DNA of 64,000 nt from Pseudolabrys sp963742345 (lineage in GTDB: Bacteria > Pseudomonadota > Alphaproteobacteria > Rhizobiales > Xanthobacteraceae): NCBI GenBank assembly GCA_963742345.1, contig CAVULO010000008.1, positions 124,001 through 188,000 of the forward strand. Reading direction: 5' to 3'. Made by a program: the position numbers and the translations under genes. The stretch's first letter is position 1. Every line of letters starts with the position of its first letter. The notes beneath the pieces are model-generated. The model had not been told where the DNA came from. It worked only from the letters and a program-made list of their open reading frames with translations, and ran no database searches. This document shows positions 11,463 to 21,595 of the stretch, piece by piece.

Positions 11463-12764
11463 ACGTATTCGTAGACGGTTCGTCCGGAGACGATGGTGCG
11501 CACCACGCGGCCGGTGAGCCGCGCCTCGTCGAACGGCGTATTCTTGCACTTCGACTTGAGTTCGTTCGGGTCGAGGACCCAGGGCAGCTCGGTATCGACC
11601 ACGATCACGTCGGCGGGCGCGCCGCTCTTGAGTGTGCCACCCGGCAGCCCGAGCAATTCCGCCGGCCGCGTCGACATGGCGCGCAGCAGGGTCATCAGGT
11701 CGATCTCGCCGCTATGGACGAGGCGCAAGCCGGCGGTGAGCATGGTTTCAAGCCCGATCGCGCCGGGCGCTGCTTCAGCGAACGGCAGGCGTTTGGTTTC
11801 GACGTCCTGCGGATTGTGATCCGACATCACCACGTCGATCAGTCCAGCGCCAACGCTTCGACCAGCGCCTTGCGGTCATCTTCGGCGCGCAGCGGCGGCG
11901 TCAGCCTTCAGGAAGGTGCGATAGGGCCCGATGTCGTTTTCGTTGAGCGTGACGTGATTGATCGACGCCGAGGCGGTGACATCCAAGCCGCTGTCCTTGG
12001 CGCGGCGCAAGTACCTCGAGCGTGTCCGCGCAAGTGACGGAGGCCGCATGATAGCGCCCGCCTGACAACGCGACGAGACGGATGTCGCGTTCGAGCATCA
12101 CTGTTTCCGCCGCTTTCGGAATGCCGAGCAAGCCGAGGCGGGCGGCGAATTCACCTTCATTCATCACGCCGTCGCCGATCAGGTTCGGGTCCTCGGTGTG
12201 ATGCACGATCAGCGCGTCGAAGTCGCCGGCGTAGGTCAGCGCGCGGCGCATGACCTGCGCATTGGTGACGCTTTTTGCGCCATCGGTGAAAGCGACGGCG
12301 CCGGCGGCCTTGAGCAGGCCGATCTCGGTCATCTCCTTGCCCTCGAGGCCCTTCGTGATCGCGGCCATCGGATGCACATGCACGATCGCGTTGTCGCGTG
12401 CGCGGCGCAGCACGAAATCGACGGTTGCCGGGTTGTCGATCGCTGGCGACGTGTCGGGCTGGCAAATGATGGTGGTGACGCCGCCGGCGGCCGCCGCCTG
12501 GCTCGCGGAGGCGAGCGTCTCGCGATTGGCCGCGCCGGGCTCGCCGATGAAGGCGCGCATGTCGACCAGGCCGGGCGCTATCAGCTTGCCGCGGCAATCG
12601 ATCACGTCGGTGCCTTCCGGCACGCCGGCAGCGCCGATGCCTTTCTTGGCTTCGCGGATGACGCCTTCCGCGATCAACAGGTCACCGACGATATCGAGAT
12701 CGCGCGACGGATCGACGATCCGGGCGTTGGCGAGCAGGATCGGGCGGCGGTCGGACAACATCAT
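11459..12764 (-). CDS. pyrC: dihydroorotase-family protein PyrC, metal-binding HxH motif absent (frameshifted)
   Basis: This belongs to the class I dihydroorotase family of pyrimidine synthesis. The start at 12764 is one base after the pyrB stop. Family landmarks are GKLIAPGLVDMRAFIGEPG, TTIICQPDTSPAIDNP, VHHTEDPNLIGDGVMNEG, MSDHNPQDVETKRLPF, GAIGLETMLTAGLRL and a C-terminal CKNTPFDEARLTGRV. Where active enzymes have D-x-H-x-H this protein has D-M-R-A-F, so both zinc-binding histidines are missing; this lies in an unbroken frame. The later Asp (MSDHNP) is kept. It may be a non-catalytic partner of PyrB, as known for PyrC' of Pseudomonas; that role is inference. Breaks fall near 12005, 11900 and 11845. 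It ends at 11459, overlapping plsY. Confidence 0.88.
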
Positions 12765-12765
12765 G

Positions 12766-13719
12766 TCACGCGTTCGGCAAGTTCCGCGACAGCGCTTCCA
12801 GCACTGCCATGCGCACGGCCACGCCCATCTCGACCTGCTCCCGGATCAGCGACTGCGCGCCGTCGGCGACGATGGAATCGATTTCGACGCCGCGGTTCAT
12901 CGGTCCCGGATGCATGACCAGCGCGTCGGGTTTGGCGTAGGCGAGTTTCTTCTCGTCGAGCCCGTAGTAGTGGAAATATTCCGACATCGACGGCACGTAG
13001 GAGCCGTTCATGCGCTCGCGCTGGAGCCGCAGCATCATGACGATGTCGGCATCGGCGAGGCCTTCGCGCATGTCGCGCGCAACCTCGACGCCGAAGCGCT
13101 CGATGCCGGGCGGCAGGAGAGTGGAGGGGGCGACGACGCGCACGCGCGCGCCCATGGCGTTGAGCAGGATGATGTTCGAGCGCGCGACGCGCGAGTGCAG
13201 GATGTCGCCGCAGATCGCCACCAGGAGGCCTTCGATGTGACCCTTGTTGCGGCGGATCGTGAGCGCGTCGAGCAGCGCCTGGGTCGGGTGCTCGTGCGAG
13301 CCGTCGCCGGCATTGATGACCGAGCAGTCCACTTTGCGCGCCAGCAGTTCGACCGCGCCGGACGCATGGTGGCGCACAACGATGATGTCCGGGTGCATGG
13401 CGTTGAGCGTGATCGCGGTGTCGATCAGTGTCTCGCCCTTGCGCATCGAGGACGAACTGGTCGACATGTTCATCACGTCGGCGCCAAGGCGCTTGCCGGC
13501 CAGCTCGAACGAGGCCTGGGTGCGGGTCGAGACTTCAAAGAAAAGATTGATCTGGGTGCGGCCGCGCAGCGAGGTGCGCTTCTTCTCGACCTGACGATTG
13601 AGTTCGACGAATTCCTCGGCGAGGTCGAGCAGGCCGGAAATGTCGGCGTGCGAAAGCCCTTCGATCCCCAACAAATGCCGCCTGCTGAGGACGAACGAGG
13701 GTTTCGGCGCAATGGTCAT
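12766..13719 (-). CDS. pyrB: aspartate carbamoyltransferase catalytic subunit
   Basis: The enzyme condenses carbamoyl phosphate with aspartate, the committed step of pyrimidine synthesis. It is 317 residues and intact. The carbamoyl-phosphate loop FFEVSTRTQASFE is at about residues 60-72, followed by SSSSMRKGET, VVRHHASGA, and HEHPTQALLDALT near residue 143; DIVMMLRLQRERM and MHPGPMNRGVEI close the aspartate domain. There is no pyrI-like regulatory gene nearby. It is the first gene of the pyrB-pyrC-plsY-dprA run. The 288 bases upstream, up to the divergent gene at 14008, should hold its promoter; I see no attenuator-like hairpin there. Confidence 0.96.
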   Translation of the reverse strand: MTIAPKPSFVLSRRHLLGIEGLSHADISGLLDLAEEFVELNRQVEKKRTSLRGRTQINLFFEVSTRTQASFELAGKRLGADVMNMSTSSSSMRKGETLIDTAITLNAMHPDIIVVRHHASGAVELLARKVDCSVINAGDGSHEHPTQALLDALTIRRNKGHIEGLLVAICGDILHSRVARSNIILLNAMGARVRVVAPSTLLPPGIERFGVEVARDMREGLADADIVMMLRLQRERMNGSYVPSMSEYFHYYGLDEKKLAYAKPDALVMHPGPMNRGVEIDSIVADGAQSLIREQVEMGVAVRMAVLEALSRNLPNA

Positions 13720-14007
13720 TAAAGCAAGACCTATAGGCGCAACCCGCCCTCACGGCAAGGGCGTTGCCGGCCGATCCACAAGGCACTGATTTAGATCGTT
13801 AATGGCGCGCGAATGCCGGGGCGCTGTCGAATTGCGGCAGGTTCGAGTCAAATTTAGCGACAGCGCGGTGCGTGGTCGTTCCCCCAAATATTCGTGAATG
13901 ATTTCGCGACCGATCGTCACGAAACGATGGGGTTTTCCAGGAACCACGTCGCTGTTCCCGTGTTGAGCCCGGATACGTCAAAAGCCGGTACAGAAAAGGA
14001 GGCCAAC

Positions 14008-14370
14008 ATGAAGACGATTTTCAAATACGCCGACTGCGGTGGCATTGACGGGCGCGCTCGCGCTCGCGGCAGCGTCACCGAGCGAGGCGCGCAATGGACG
14101 TAACGCGGCTGCGATCGGCTTCGGCGTCGGCGCAGTGGCGGGTGCGGCAATCGCCAGCTCGGCCTACAACAATGGCTACTACGGTTATTACGCGGATCCG
14201 GGTTACGCCTATGCACCGGGCTACGCCTATGCACTCGAGCTCCCGCTTATGACTCGTATGCCTACGACGAGTATGACACTATGCTCCCGGCACCGCGTTA
14301 CGGCTATTACGGCGACAACTGGTCGAACCAGCACAACACAAACAACTTCTCGATCGACTCGCAGCGCTAG
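14008..14370 (+). CDS. small secreted Tyr/Gly/Ala-rich protein (frameshifted)
   Basis: The function is unknown. The start has an excellent ribosome binding site (AAAAGGAGG, five bases before ATG). With one extra C removed near 14029 the N-terminus is a Sec signal (KYATAVALTGALALAAASP). It is followed by SEARNGRNAAAIGFGVGAVA and a Tyr-rich stretch, NNGYYGYYADPGYAYAPGYA. A second break near 14245 leads to YDSYAYDEYDTMLP and an Asn-rich end, SNQHNTNNFSIDSQR, at the TAG at 14368. Similar short Tyr/Gly-rich exported proteins are common in Bradyrhizobium relatives. A strong terminator follows at once. Confidence 0.7.
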
Positions 14371-14394
14371 CTGAAGGAAAGTCGTAAAGGAGAG

Positions 14395-14421
14395 GCCGCT
14401 CTTCGGAGCGGCTTCTTTTTT
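14395..14421 (+). terminator. rho-independent terminator with UUCG tetraloop
   Basis: A perfect 7-bp stem (GCCGCTC / GAGCGGC) closed by the stable TTCG tetraloop is followed by TTCTTTTTTT. It lies 25 bases after the stop of the small secreted protein gene. Confidence 0.88.
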
Positions 14422-14453
14422 ACAAGCGCCACTCATTGTTATCGCCTTCAATC

Positions 14454-14495
14454 CCTCATCCTTCGAGGCGCGCAAGCGCGCGCACCTCAGGATGA
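14454..14495. repeat. imperfect palindromic intergenic repeat
   Basis: The left arm CATCCTTCGAGGCGCGC is mirrored by GCGCGCACCTCAGGATG around a short AAGC centre. Short CATCCT...AGGATG palindromes of this type are scattered between genes in Bradyrhizobium-like genomes. Only this copy was recognised in the window. Confidence 0.5.
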
Positions 14496-14534
14496 CGGAG
14501 AGTGTATCGCGGGGCTGAGTTTGCCACACGCTCC

Positions 14535-14612
14535 GCTCGTCCCGGCGAAAGCGGGGACCCAGGGCACCAGATTCCGGTGGTGCTGGATTCCCGCCTGCGC
14601 GGGAATGAGCGG
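14535..14612 (+). repeat. dispersed two-hairpin repeat, copy 1
   Basis: Two GC-rich hairpins, one in CGTCCCGGCGAAAGCGGGGA and one in GGATTCCCGCCTGCGCGGGA, flank a variable spacer of about 25 bases. A second copy lies inverted at 23661-23749 with the same two outer hairpins and a different spacer. Both copies are intergenic. This is likely a non-autonomous, REP-like element. Confidence 0.75.
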
Positions 14613-14619
14613 AGTGCGG

Positions 14620-15093
14620 CTACAAGCGCGCCAGCCGATCGAGTGCGCCTTGAAGGATGAACACGGCGGCGTGCTGGTCGATCACGGCAGCGCGCTTTTT
14701 ACGGCTGACATCGGCAGCGATCAATTCGCGCTCGACGGCAACGGTGGAAAGTCGTTCGTCCCAAAGAGCGATCGGCAGTTCGGTCAGCTTGCCGAGATTG
14801 CGCGCGAATGCGCGGGTTGATTGCGCGCGCGGGCCCTCGCTGCCGTCCATGTTGATTGGCAGGCCGAGCACGAAGCCGACCGCTGAACGTTCAGCCGCGA
14901 GCGCAAGCACGCGGCGTGCATCGACGGTGAAGGTCTTGCGCGCGACGGTCTCGACGCCCGTCGCAAGCTTTCGATCGGGGTCACTGGCGGCAACCCCGAT
15001 CGTCTTGGTGCCGAGATCGAGCCCGATAAGAACGCCACGAGCGGGCAAGTGCGCGGCGGCTTCAACGAGCGGCAGGATGACGGACATGGGCAA
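14620..15093 (-). CDS. ruvX: Holliday-junction-resolvase-like / pre-16S rRNA nuclease YqgF
   Basis: This is an RNase H-fold nuclease; in E. coli YqgF is tied to 16S rRNA 5'-end maturation. It is intact at 157 residues. Landmarks are GVLIGLDLGTKTIGVAASDP (first catalytic Asp), VLGLPINMDGSEGPRAQSTR, and LWDERLSTVAVERELIAADV. Two in-frame ATGs lie close together (15093 and 15087), and the second fits many homologues. It is transcribed away from the repeat-rich interval at 14.45-14.61 kb. Confidence 0.93.
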   Translation of the reverse strand: MPMSVILPLVEAAAHLPARGVLIGLDLGTKTIGVAASDPDRKLATGVETVARKTFTVDARRVLALAAERSAVGFVLGLPINMDGSEGPRAQSTRAFARNLGKLTELPIALWDERLSTVAVERELIAADVSRKKRAAVIDQHAAVFILQGALDRLARL

Positions 15094-15133
15094 GCGCTAA
15101 CATGCGGCGCACCGCGCCGCCAACAGCACCGAT

Positions 15134-16021
15134 CTAGGGGATCACGCCAGGTGACAGCCGCATCGGCGTGCGCGGCGATTTCACCGGCGGTGGTGAACCA
15201 TACGCGCTCATCGGCGCGGCCGCACGATGTGCTTGAGCGCGCGCGCCAGATGTTTGAAGCGGTGTGGCCAGCCGACAATGTAGGCGTGCAGCGCGATTCC
15301 CATGACCAGCGGACGCTTCGCGCATTCCTCATGCATAACGTCAAAGGAATCCACGATCATATCGGCGAAGTCGGCGCCCTCGCGCTTGCGCGCGACGATC
15401 TGCGGAATGTCATTGAGCTCCTGCGGGTAGGGCACCGAAAGTATGCGGCCTTGGCGCGTTTTCATCCAGACCGGTTGGTCGTCGTGGCACCAGTCGAGCA
15501 AGATAGCTGTATCCGGCTTCCTGCAACAGATCGGGCGTCAGCGGCGATTGCGAGATCCAGGGCCCAAGCCAGCCGCGCGGGCGTTGGCCGGAATGTTTTT
15601 CGATCGCTGCGGTCGTTTCGTCGATCAGCAGACGCTCCTTGTATTCGGTGAGATCGCCCTGGCGCTCGGAATTGCTGCGGCCGTGCCCGATCAATTCCGC
15701 GTCGGGAAAGGCGGCGATCGCCTGCGGAGCGTGGCGATACATTTCGGCATTGACCAGGAGCGACACCGGCAGCTTTAGCTCGCCGAACAGCTCCGCCAAT
15801 CGGAAGACTCCGACGCGGTTGCCGTAGTCGCGCCACGCGTAATTGAGCACGTCCGGCTGCGGCCCGCCGGGCGCGAGTTCGGCGCCAAGCCCTTCGCCGA
15901 ACGAGAACCATTCGAGATTGAGGCCAATATAGATCGCGAGGCGTTTGCCGCCCGGCCAGTCGTAGACTGGACGCGCGGAGATGGGAGAGTAGGGGTATCG
16001 GTCGTGGGTGCGGGCGGACAT
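15134..16021 (-). CDS. polysaccharide deacetylase-like (NodB-fold, PuuE-like subgroup) protein (frameshifted)
   Basis: The protein resembles the NodB-homology carbohydrate esterase fold. This subgroup includes allantoinase-like PuuE proteins, so it need not act on polysaccharide. It starts MSARTHDRYPYSPISARPVY at 16021, then WPGGKRLAIYIGLNLEWFSF, LPVSLLVNAEMYRHAP, ELIGHGRSNSER (metal-ligand region) and GWLGPWISQSPLTPDLLQ. After a break near 15500 the frame continues DWCHDDQPVWMKT, IVDSFDVMHEEC and GIALHAYIVGWPHR. Another break near 15220 precedes ADERVWFTTAGEIAAHAD. The exact 3' end is uncertain (15134 if one more frame change is allowed). The substrate is unknown. Confidence 0.7.
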
Positions 16022-16181
16022 CGAGTAATGGTAACCGGTTCCACGGTCTCTTGCTTCCTACTTTCTGCAATGCGGGCCGCGCGGCCTTCGCCGAAACGCT
16101 CGTCCGCGTTAAAGCCATGGCGAATTCATGCCGCAGCGGAACGCGATAGCGTTTGGCCTGGCTCATGCCGGGAGCACGCTG

Positions 16182-17263
16182 ATGTGGCCGGATCGACGAC
16201 TGCTGGATCTGTTCAAGATCGACCATCCGATCCTGTTGGCGCCGATGGCAGGCGTCATGGACGCGGAGCTTGCGATCGCCGTCGCCAAAGCGGGCGGGCT
16301 CGGCTGCGTTGCCGGCCGGCATGCTCAACGCGGAGCAGTTGCGTGCGCAGGTGCATGCAATTTCGCACCGCCACCGCAAACAAGCCGATCAATCTGAATT
16401 TCTTTGCGCACAAGCTGCCCGTGCCCAACAATGCGCGCGAGCATGCGTGGCGCGAGAAGCTCAAGCCTTATTATGTCGAATTCGGCATCGATCCGGCGGC
16501 GCCGGTACCCTCGGCAACTCGTGCGCCATTCGATGCCGCGATGTGCGCCGTCGTCGAAGAACTCAAACCGGAGGTCGTGAGCTTCCACTATGGTTTGCCG
16601 GAGGCGGCGCTGGTTGCACGCGTAAAGGCGCGGGCTGCAAGATGATTTGTTCTGCGACCACCGTTGCCGAGGCGCGCTTTCTGGAAGCGAACGGTTGCGA
16701 CGCGGTGATCGCGCAAGGGCTCGAAGCCGGCGGCCATCGCGGCATGTTCCTGAGCGACGATATTGCGACGCAGGTTGGATTGTTTGCGCTGCTGCCGCAG
16801 GTGGTCGACGCGGTGAAGGTGCCGGTCATAGCCACCGGCGGCATCGGTGACGCGCGCGGAATGGTGGCGGCGCTGGCGCTGGGCGCTGCAGGCGTGCAGA
16901 GTCGGCACGGCGTTTCTGTTTTGCCCGGAAGCGAAGCCTCTGCCGCCGCACCGCGCGGCGTTGCGGGCGGCGCGCGACGACAGCACGGCGCTGACCAACG
17001 TTTTCAGCGGGCGGCCGGCGCGCGGATTGATCAACCGCGCGATCCGCGAACTCGGCCCGATCAGCGAAATCGTGCCGGAGTTTCCGTTGGCGAGCGGCGC
17101 GCTGGCGCCATTGCACGCCAAGGCGCAGGCGCAAGGGTCCGGCGATTTCTCACCGATGCTGGCAGGGCAGGCAGCTGCCCTCGGCCGCGAGTTGCCGGCG
17201 GGCGAACTGATTGAAGAATTGGTCTCCGAGGTACAGGGACTGCTGCGGCGGATGGCGTCCTAA
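16182..17263 (+). CDS. nitronate monooxygenase (2-nitropropane dioxygenase family), frameshifted
   Basis: This is an FMN-dependent TIM-barrel enzyme that oxidises nitronates. It starts MWPDRRLLDLFKIDHPILLA (the family N-terminus with APMAGV). Further blocks are NLNFFAHKLPVPNN, EVVSFHYGLPEAALVARVKA, CDAVIAQGLEAGGHRG (the conserved His of active nitronate monooxygenases), PVIATGGIGDARG (phosphate-binding loop), GTAFLFCPEAKP and FSGRPARGLINRA. Four breaks are needed, near 16312, 16370, 16630 and 16905. The region just upstream is open in-frame, but the ATG at 16182 matches the expected start. It ends 85 bases before gatC. Confidence 0.85.
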
Positions 17264-17347
17264 GACGTATGAGCTGTGCCGGTTGTCGCGATGAAAGCCC
17301 TCTGCTATAGGCTGACGGACGCCAGTAGAACGCTTCCCGGAAATTCC

Positions 17348-17635
17348 ATGTCCGTCGACGCTGATACCGTCCGCCGCATTGCGCATCTCGCCCGCATTGC
17401 CGTGGCGGAGAATGAAATCGAGCATCTCAAGGGCGAACTCAACGCCATGCTCGCTTTTGTCGAGCAACTTGCGGAGGTCAAAGTCGACGGGGTTGAGCCG
17501 ATGACCTCGGTGACGCCGATGACGATGAAAAAGAGTGCGGACGCCGTGACCGACGGCGACATCGCCGGAGACATCGTCAAGAACGCGCCGATGAGCGAAG
17601 ACAACTTTTTCCTGGTGCCGAAGGTGGTGGAATGA
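17348..17635 (+). CDS. gatC: Asp-tRNA(Asn)/Glu-tRNA(Gln) amidotransferase subunit C
   Basis: This small subunit stabilises GatA in the GatCAB complex, which converts mischarged Glu-tRNA(Gln) and/or Asp-tRNA(Asn). It is 95 residues and intact. It begins MSVDADTVRRIAHLARIAVA and has AMLAFVEQLAEVKVDGVEP, then NAPMSEDNFFLVPKVVE at the end, all family hallmarks. The rest of the complex is downstream on the same strand: gatA at 17872 and gatB at 19974. Confidence 0.95.
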   Translation: MSVDADTVRRIAHLARIAVAENEIEHLKGELNAMLAFVEQLAEVKVDGVEPMTSVTPMTMKKSADAVTDGDIAGDIVKNAPMSEDNFFLVPKVVE

Positions 17636-17871
17636 CAACGGCGTTCCGCTATCCGGGGCGAGCGAAGCGAGACCTGGGATCGTCTTAACTGATGTGCATC
17701 GCCTGCGAGCTCGGATATTGGTCGATGGTCGACGCTCTTGAGGCGGAGCGGAGCCGCGTCCAAGAAAAAAGCCGCGCGCGCCGACGATGCCGGCTTTGCG
17801 TGCGAACGGCGCTGACCAGCCCAGCCCCAAAACGCCGGCGCAGGGCCACAATCGACGGATGAGCCTGCGCC

Positions 17872-19348
17872 GTGAGTGAACTGACTTCGCTCACTTTGGC
17901 CGAGGCGCGCGACGGGCTGAAGAAGAAAACCTTCTCCGCCGCCGAATTGTCTGCCGCGCATCTGACGGCGATCGAAAAGGCGCGCACGCTCAACGCCTTT
18001 GTGCTGGAAACGCCGGAGCGCGCCATCGACATGGCGAAAGCGTCCGACGCGCGCATCGCCGCGGGCAAAGCCGGGCCGCTGGAAGGAATTCCGCTCGCCA
18101 TCAAAGATATGTTTTGCACCGCGGGCGTGCGCTCGACCGCCTGTTCGCACATCCTCGACAATTTCGTGCCGACCTACGAGTCGACTGTCACATCGCAGCT
18201 TTGGCGCGACGGTGCGGTGCTGCTCGGCAAGACCAATTGCGACGAGTTCGCGATGGGCTCTTCGAATGAGACGTCGCATTTCGGGCCCGTGCATTCGCCG
18301 TGGCGACGCAAAGGATCAAATACGCCGCTGACGCCCGGCGGTTCGTCCGGCGGCTCGGCTGCTGCGGTGGCTGCGCAGCTTTGTCTTGGTGCGACCGGCA
18401 CCGATACCGGCGGTTCGATCCGCCAGCCGGCGGCGTTCACCGGCACGGTCGGCATGAAGCCGACCTACGGCCGCTGCTCGCGATGGGGCATCGTCGCCTT
18501 TGCGTCCTCGCTCGATCAGGCAGGACCGTTTGCGCGCAGGGTCCGCGATGCAGCGATACTCTTGCGCTCGATGGCAGGACCCGATCCGAAGGACACGACG
18601 TGCGCCGATCTCGCGGTGCCCGATTACGAAGCGGCGGTCGGGAAATCGGTGAAAGGCCTGCGCATCGGCATTCCCAAGGAGTACCGGCTCGACGGCATGC
18701 CTGCCGAGATCGAAAAAATCTGGGAGCAAGGCCGCGGCCTGGTTGAAGGCGGCGGGCGCAGAGCTGGTCGAGGTGTCGCTCCCGCACACGAAATATGCGC
18801 TGCCGGCGTATTACATCGTGGCGCCGGCAGAGGCCTCATCCAATCTCGCGCGCTATGACGGCGTGCGTTACGGGCTGCGCGTTCCCGGCCGCGATATCAT
18901 CGATATGTACGAGAAGACGCGCAGCGACGGATTCGGTGCCGAAGTGCGCAGGCGCGTGATGATCGGCACCTATGTTCTCTCGGCCGGCTACTATGATGCC
19001 TATTACCTGCGCGCGCAGAAGGTGCGCACGCTGATCAAGAAAGACTTCGAGGACTGCTTCAAGGCCGGTGTGCACGCCATGTTGACGCCGGCGACACCGT
19101 CGGCCGCGTTCGGGTTGGGCGAAAAGGGCGGAGCCGATCCGGTCGAGATGTATTTGAACGACGTGTTCACGGTGACGGTGAACATGGCGGGACTGCCGGG
19201 CATCGCCGTGCCCGCAGGCCTCGACGCGCAGGGTCTGCCGTTGGGACTACAGTTGATCGGCCGGCCGTTCGACGAGGAGACGCTGTTTTCGCTCGCCGCC
19301 GTGATCGAGCAGGCAGCAGGACAGTTCAGTCCCCAACCGTGGTGGTGA
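17872..19348 (+). CDS. gatA: Asp-tRNA(Asn)/Glu-tRNA(Gln) amidotransferase subunit A (one frameshift)
   Basis: This is the amidase subunit that releases ammonia from glutamine. It probably starts at GTG 17872 (MSELTSLTLAEAR). The amidase-signature Lys-Ser-Ser triad is present: Lys in GIPLAIKDMFC, the cis-Ser in TPGGSSGGSAAAVA, and the nucleophile region GTDTGGSIRQPAAFTG. One extra base near 18731 shifts the frame just before AAGAELVEVSLPH; the remainder, NMAGLPGIAVPAGL to the TGA at 19346, is normal. The 236 bases between gatC and gatA contain no gene I can support. Confidence 0.94.
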
Positions 19349-19354
19349 GGCTAC

Positions 19355-19523
19355 CTACTTGTCCGTGGTGGCGACCGGCGGCAGGTCCTGGTCGCCCTCG
19401 ACGGTTTTCTTGCCGCCTAATTCGCCGCCAGCTGAGGATAAAGATCGCCGCGATCACGGCGACAACGCCGCCAATGATGATGCCGAATGTGCCGTTGCTA
19501 TCTTTGTTCATGACATTATCCAA
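19355..19523 (-). CDS. small single-pass membrane protein (one frameshift)
   Basis: The function is unknown. The protein is about 55 residues, with a hydrophilic start MDNVMNKDSNGTFG, one hydrophobic helix (IIIGGVVAVIAAIFIL) and, after removing one extra T near 19434, a polar tail GGELGGKKTVEGDQDLPPV that ends TTDK at the TAG at 19355. Codons after the shift look natural, which supports one gene. The start could be 19523 or the internal ATG at 19511. It is antisense to gatA/gatB transcription and ends seven bases from the gatA stop. Confidence 0.65.
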
Positions 19524-19648
19524 CGTCTGCCGCGCTAGCGCTGTTCCGGTGCGATCTGCGCCGCGAATTCGGCAAAAATCGTTGCAGAATTCGGGCCATT
19601 TCGAGGAATAACGGCTGCGTCATTCGGCAATGCAGCGTTGCGAAAAAG

Positions 19649-19823
19649 TCAGGTCGAAAGCCGCCCTAGCGCGAGCGTCGCCAGCTTGGCGACTTCGGCG
19701 GAATCGGCGGCAGGGCCATGAGTGATCGGGATATCCATAGACGAAGAATGTGCCGATCAGCGCAGTGGCGACGAGGGCTTCGAGCAGCAGCGCCAGGGCC
19801 GGACGGTCGTGGTGATCACCCAT
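19649..19823 (-). CDS. small membrane protein (one likely frameshift)
   Basis: The function is unknown. It starts MGDHHDRPALALLLEALVAT and forms one membrane helix up to FFVYGYP. The original frame then becomes Arg/Cys-rich and unnatural, whereas dropping one base gives THGPAADSAEVAKLATLAL and a stop at 19649, a more protein-like tail. Total length would be about 58 residues. It lies between gatA and gatB on the opposite strand. Confidence 0.5.
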
Positions 19824-19973
19824 GTTGATGACTCCCGGCTGAAACGAAGACGTGAGATCGTTGGTCGGTATTGCCGTTCCGCACTCAAATGACGTCTTGC
19901 AGCGGACGGGTGCGAGCCGCTACGAAATACGAAATGACGGCCGGCGGCAGCCGCAAAAGTGAAACAGAGTGAT

Positions 19974-21445
19974 ATGGACGTTCACCCAACGCTAAAAAGC
20001 TTCTAAAAGGCGCGACCGGCGACTGGGAAGTCGTCATCGGCATGGAGGTCCATGCCCAGGTCACCTCCAAGTCGAAGCTGTTCTCCGGTGCGTCGACGGA
20101 GTTCGGTGGCGCTCCCAACAGCCATGTTTCGCTGGTCGACGCGGCCATGCCGGGCATGCTGCCGGTGATCAACGAGGAATGCGTGCGGCAGGCGGTCCGC
20201 ACCGGGCTCGGGCTGAAAGCTAAAATCAATCTCAAATCGGTGTTCGACCGGAAGAATTATTTCTATCCCGATCTGCCGCAGGGCTATCAGATCAGCCAAT
20301 ACAAATCGCCGGTCGTCGGCGAGGGCGCGGTGACCGTCGATCTCGAGGGCGGCGACAGCGTCACCATCGGCATCGAGCGGCTGCATCTCGAGCAGGATGC
20401 CGGCAAAAGCCTGCACGACCGTCACCCCACGTATTCTTATGTCGATCTCAACCGGTCCGGCGTCGCGTTGATGGAGATCGTGTCGAAGCCCGACCTGCGC
20501 TCGGCGGACGAAGCCAAAGCCTTCATCACGAAGCTGCGTTCGATCCTGCGTTACCTCGGCACCTGCGACGGCGACATGGAGAAAGGAAGCTTGCGCGCCG
20601 ACGTCAATGTTTCGGTGCGCCGCCCGGGAGAGCCGCTTGGCACGCGTTGCGAAATCAAAAACATGAATTCGATCAGCTTTATCGGCGAGGCCATCGAGCA
20701 TGAAGCACGGCGCCAGATCGAGGTTCTCGAGGAGGGGGGCATCGATCGATCAGGAAACGCGGCTTTACGATGCCGGCACGAAAAGAGACGCGGCCTATGC
20801 GCACGAAGGAAGAGGCGCATGACTATCGCTATTTTCCCGATCCCGATCTGCTGCCGCTGGAATTCGACGCGGCTTATGTCGAGGAGCTGAAGAAAAATCT
20901 GCCCGAATTGCCCGACGAGAAGAAGGCGCGCTTCATGCGCGATTTCTCGTTGTCGGCTTACGACGCCGGCGTGCTGGTGGCCGAGCGCGAGACCGCGGAA
21001 TATTTCGAAGCCATTGCCAAAGGCCGCGACGCAAAAGCGGCGGCGAACTGGGTGATCAATGAGTTGTTCGGGCGCCTGAACAAGGAAGGCAAGGATATCG
21101 CATCGTCACCAGTGTCGGCCGGCCAGCTTGGCGCGATGCTTGACCTGATCACGGACGGCACGATTTCCGGGAAGATCGCCAAGGACCTATTCGAAATAAT
21201 CTGGCAAGAAGGCGGCGATCCGCGCGTCATCGTCGAGCAGCGCGGCATGAAACAGGTCACCGACCTTCGGTGCAATCGAGAAGGTGGTCGACGAAATCAT
21301 CGCCAAGAATCCGGACAAGGTCGCCGATGCCAAGTCCAATCCGAAAGCGATCGGCTGGTTCGTCGGTCAGGTGATGAAGTCCTCGGGAGGCAAGGCGAGC
21401 CCGCAAGCAGTCAACGATCTCCTGAAAAAGAAACTCGGACTGTGA
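19974..21445 (+). CDS. gatB: Asp-tRNA(Asn)/Glu-tRNA(Gln) amidotransferase subunit B (frameshifted)
   Basis: GatB binds and activates the mischarged tRNA. The cradle domain reads GDWEVVIGMEVHAQVTSKSK and KLFSGASTEFGG; then come DRKNYFYPDLPQGYQISQY, RLHLEQDAGK, GDMEKGSLRADVNVSVRRPG and RCEIKNMNS. The YqeY-like tail domain ends VNDLLKKKLGL at the TGA at 21443. Breaks are near 19996 (A-run one short), 20742 and 21267. The start at ATG 19974 gives MDVHPTLKKLLKGATGDW after repair, which fits the family. Confidence 0.93.
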
Positions 21446-21595
21446 CGCGCGCGCGTTGCACGGACGTGGCGTCGAGTTTGCAAAATCCAATTCGCGGGAC
21501 AGTCACGCGCGAACATTTCCGACCGCGCTGCGCTCGCTCGTCCATGCATCCTCCGTTCGGGTGACAAATTTGGTGCACTGCAAGACCGAATCACC

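Noticed and set aside
12250..13722. A 490-codon open frame on the plus strand opposite pyrB and pyrC
   Set aside because: It is an antisense shadow of strongly conserved pyrB/pyrC coding sequence in high-GC DNA and encodes no recognisable domain.
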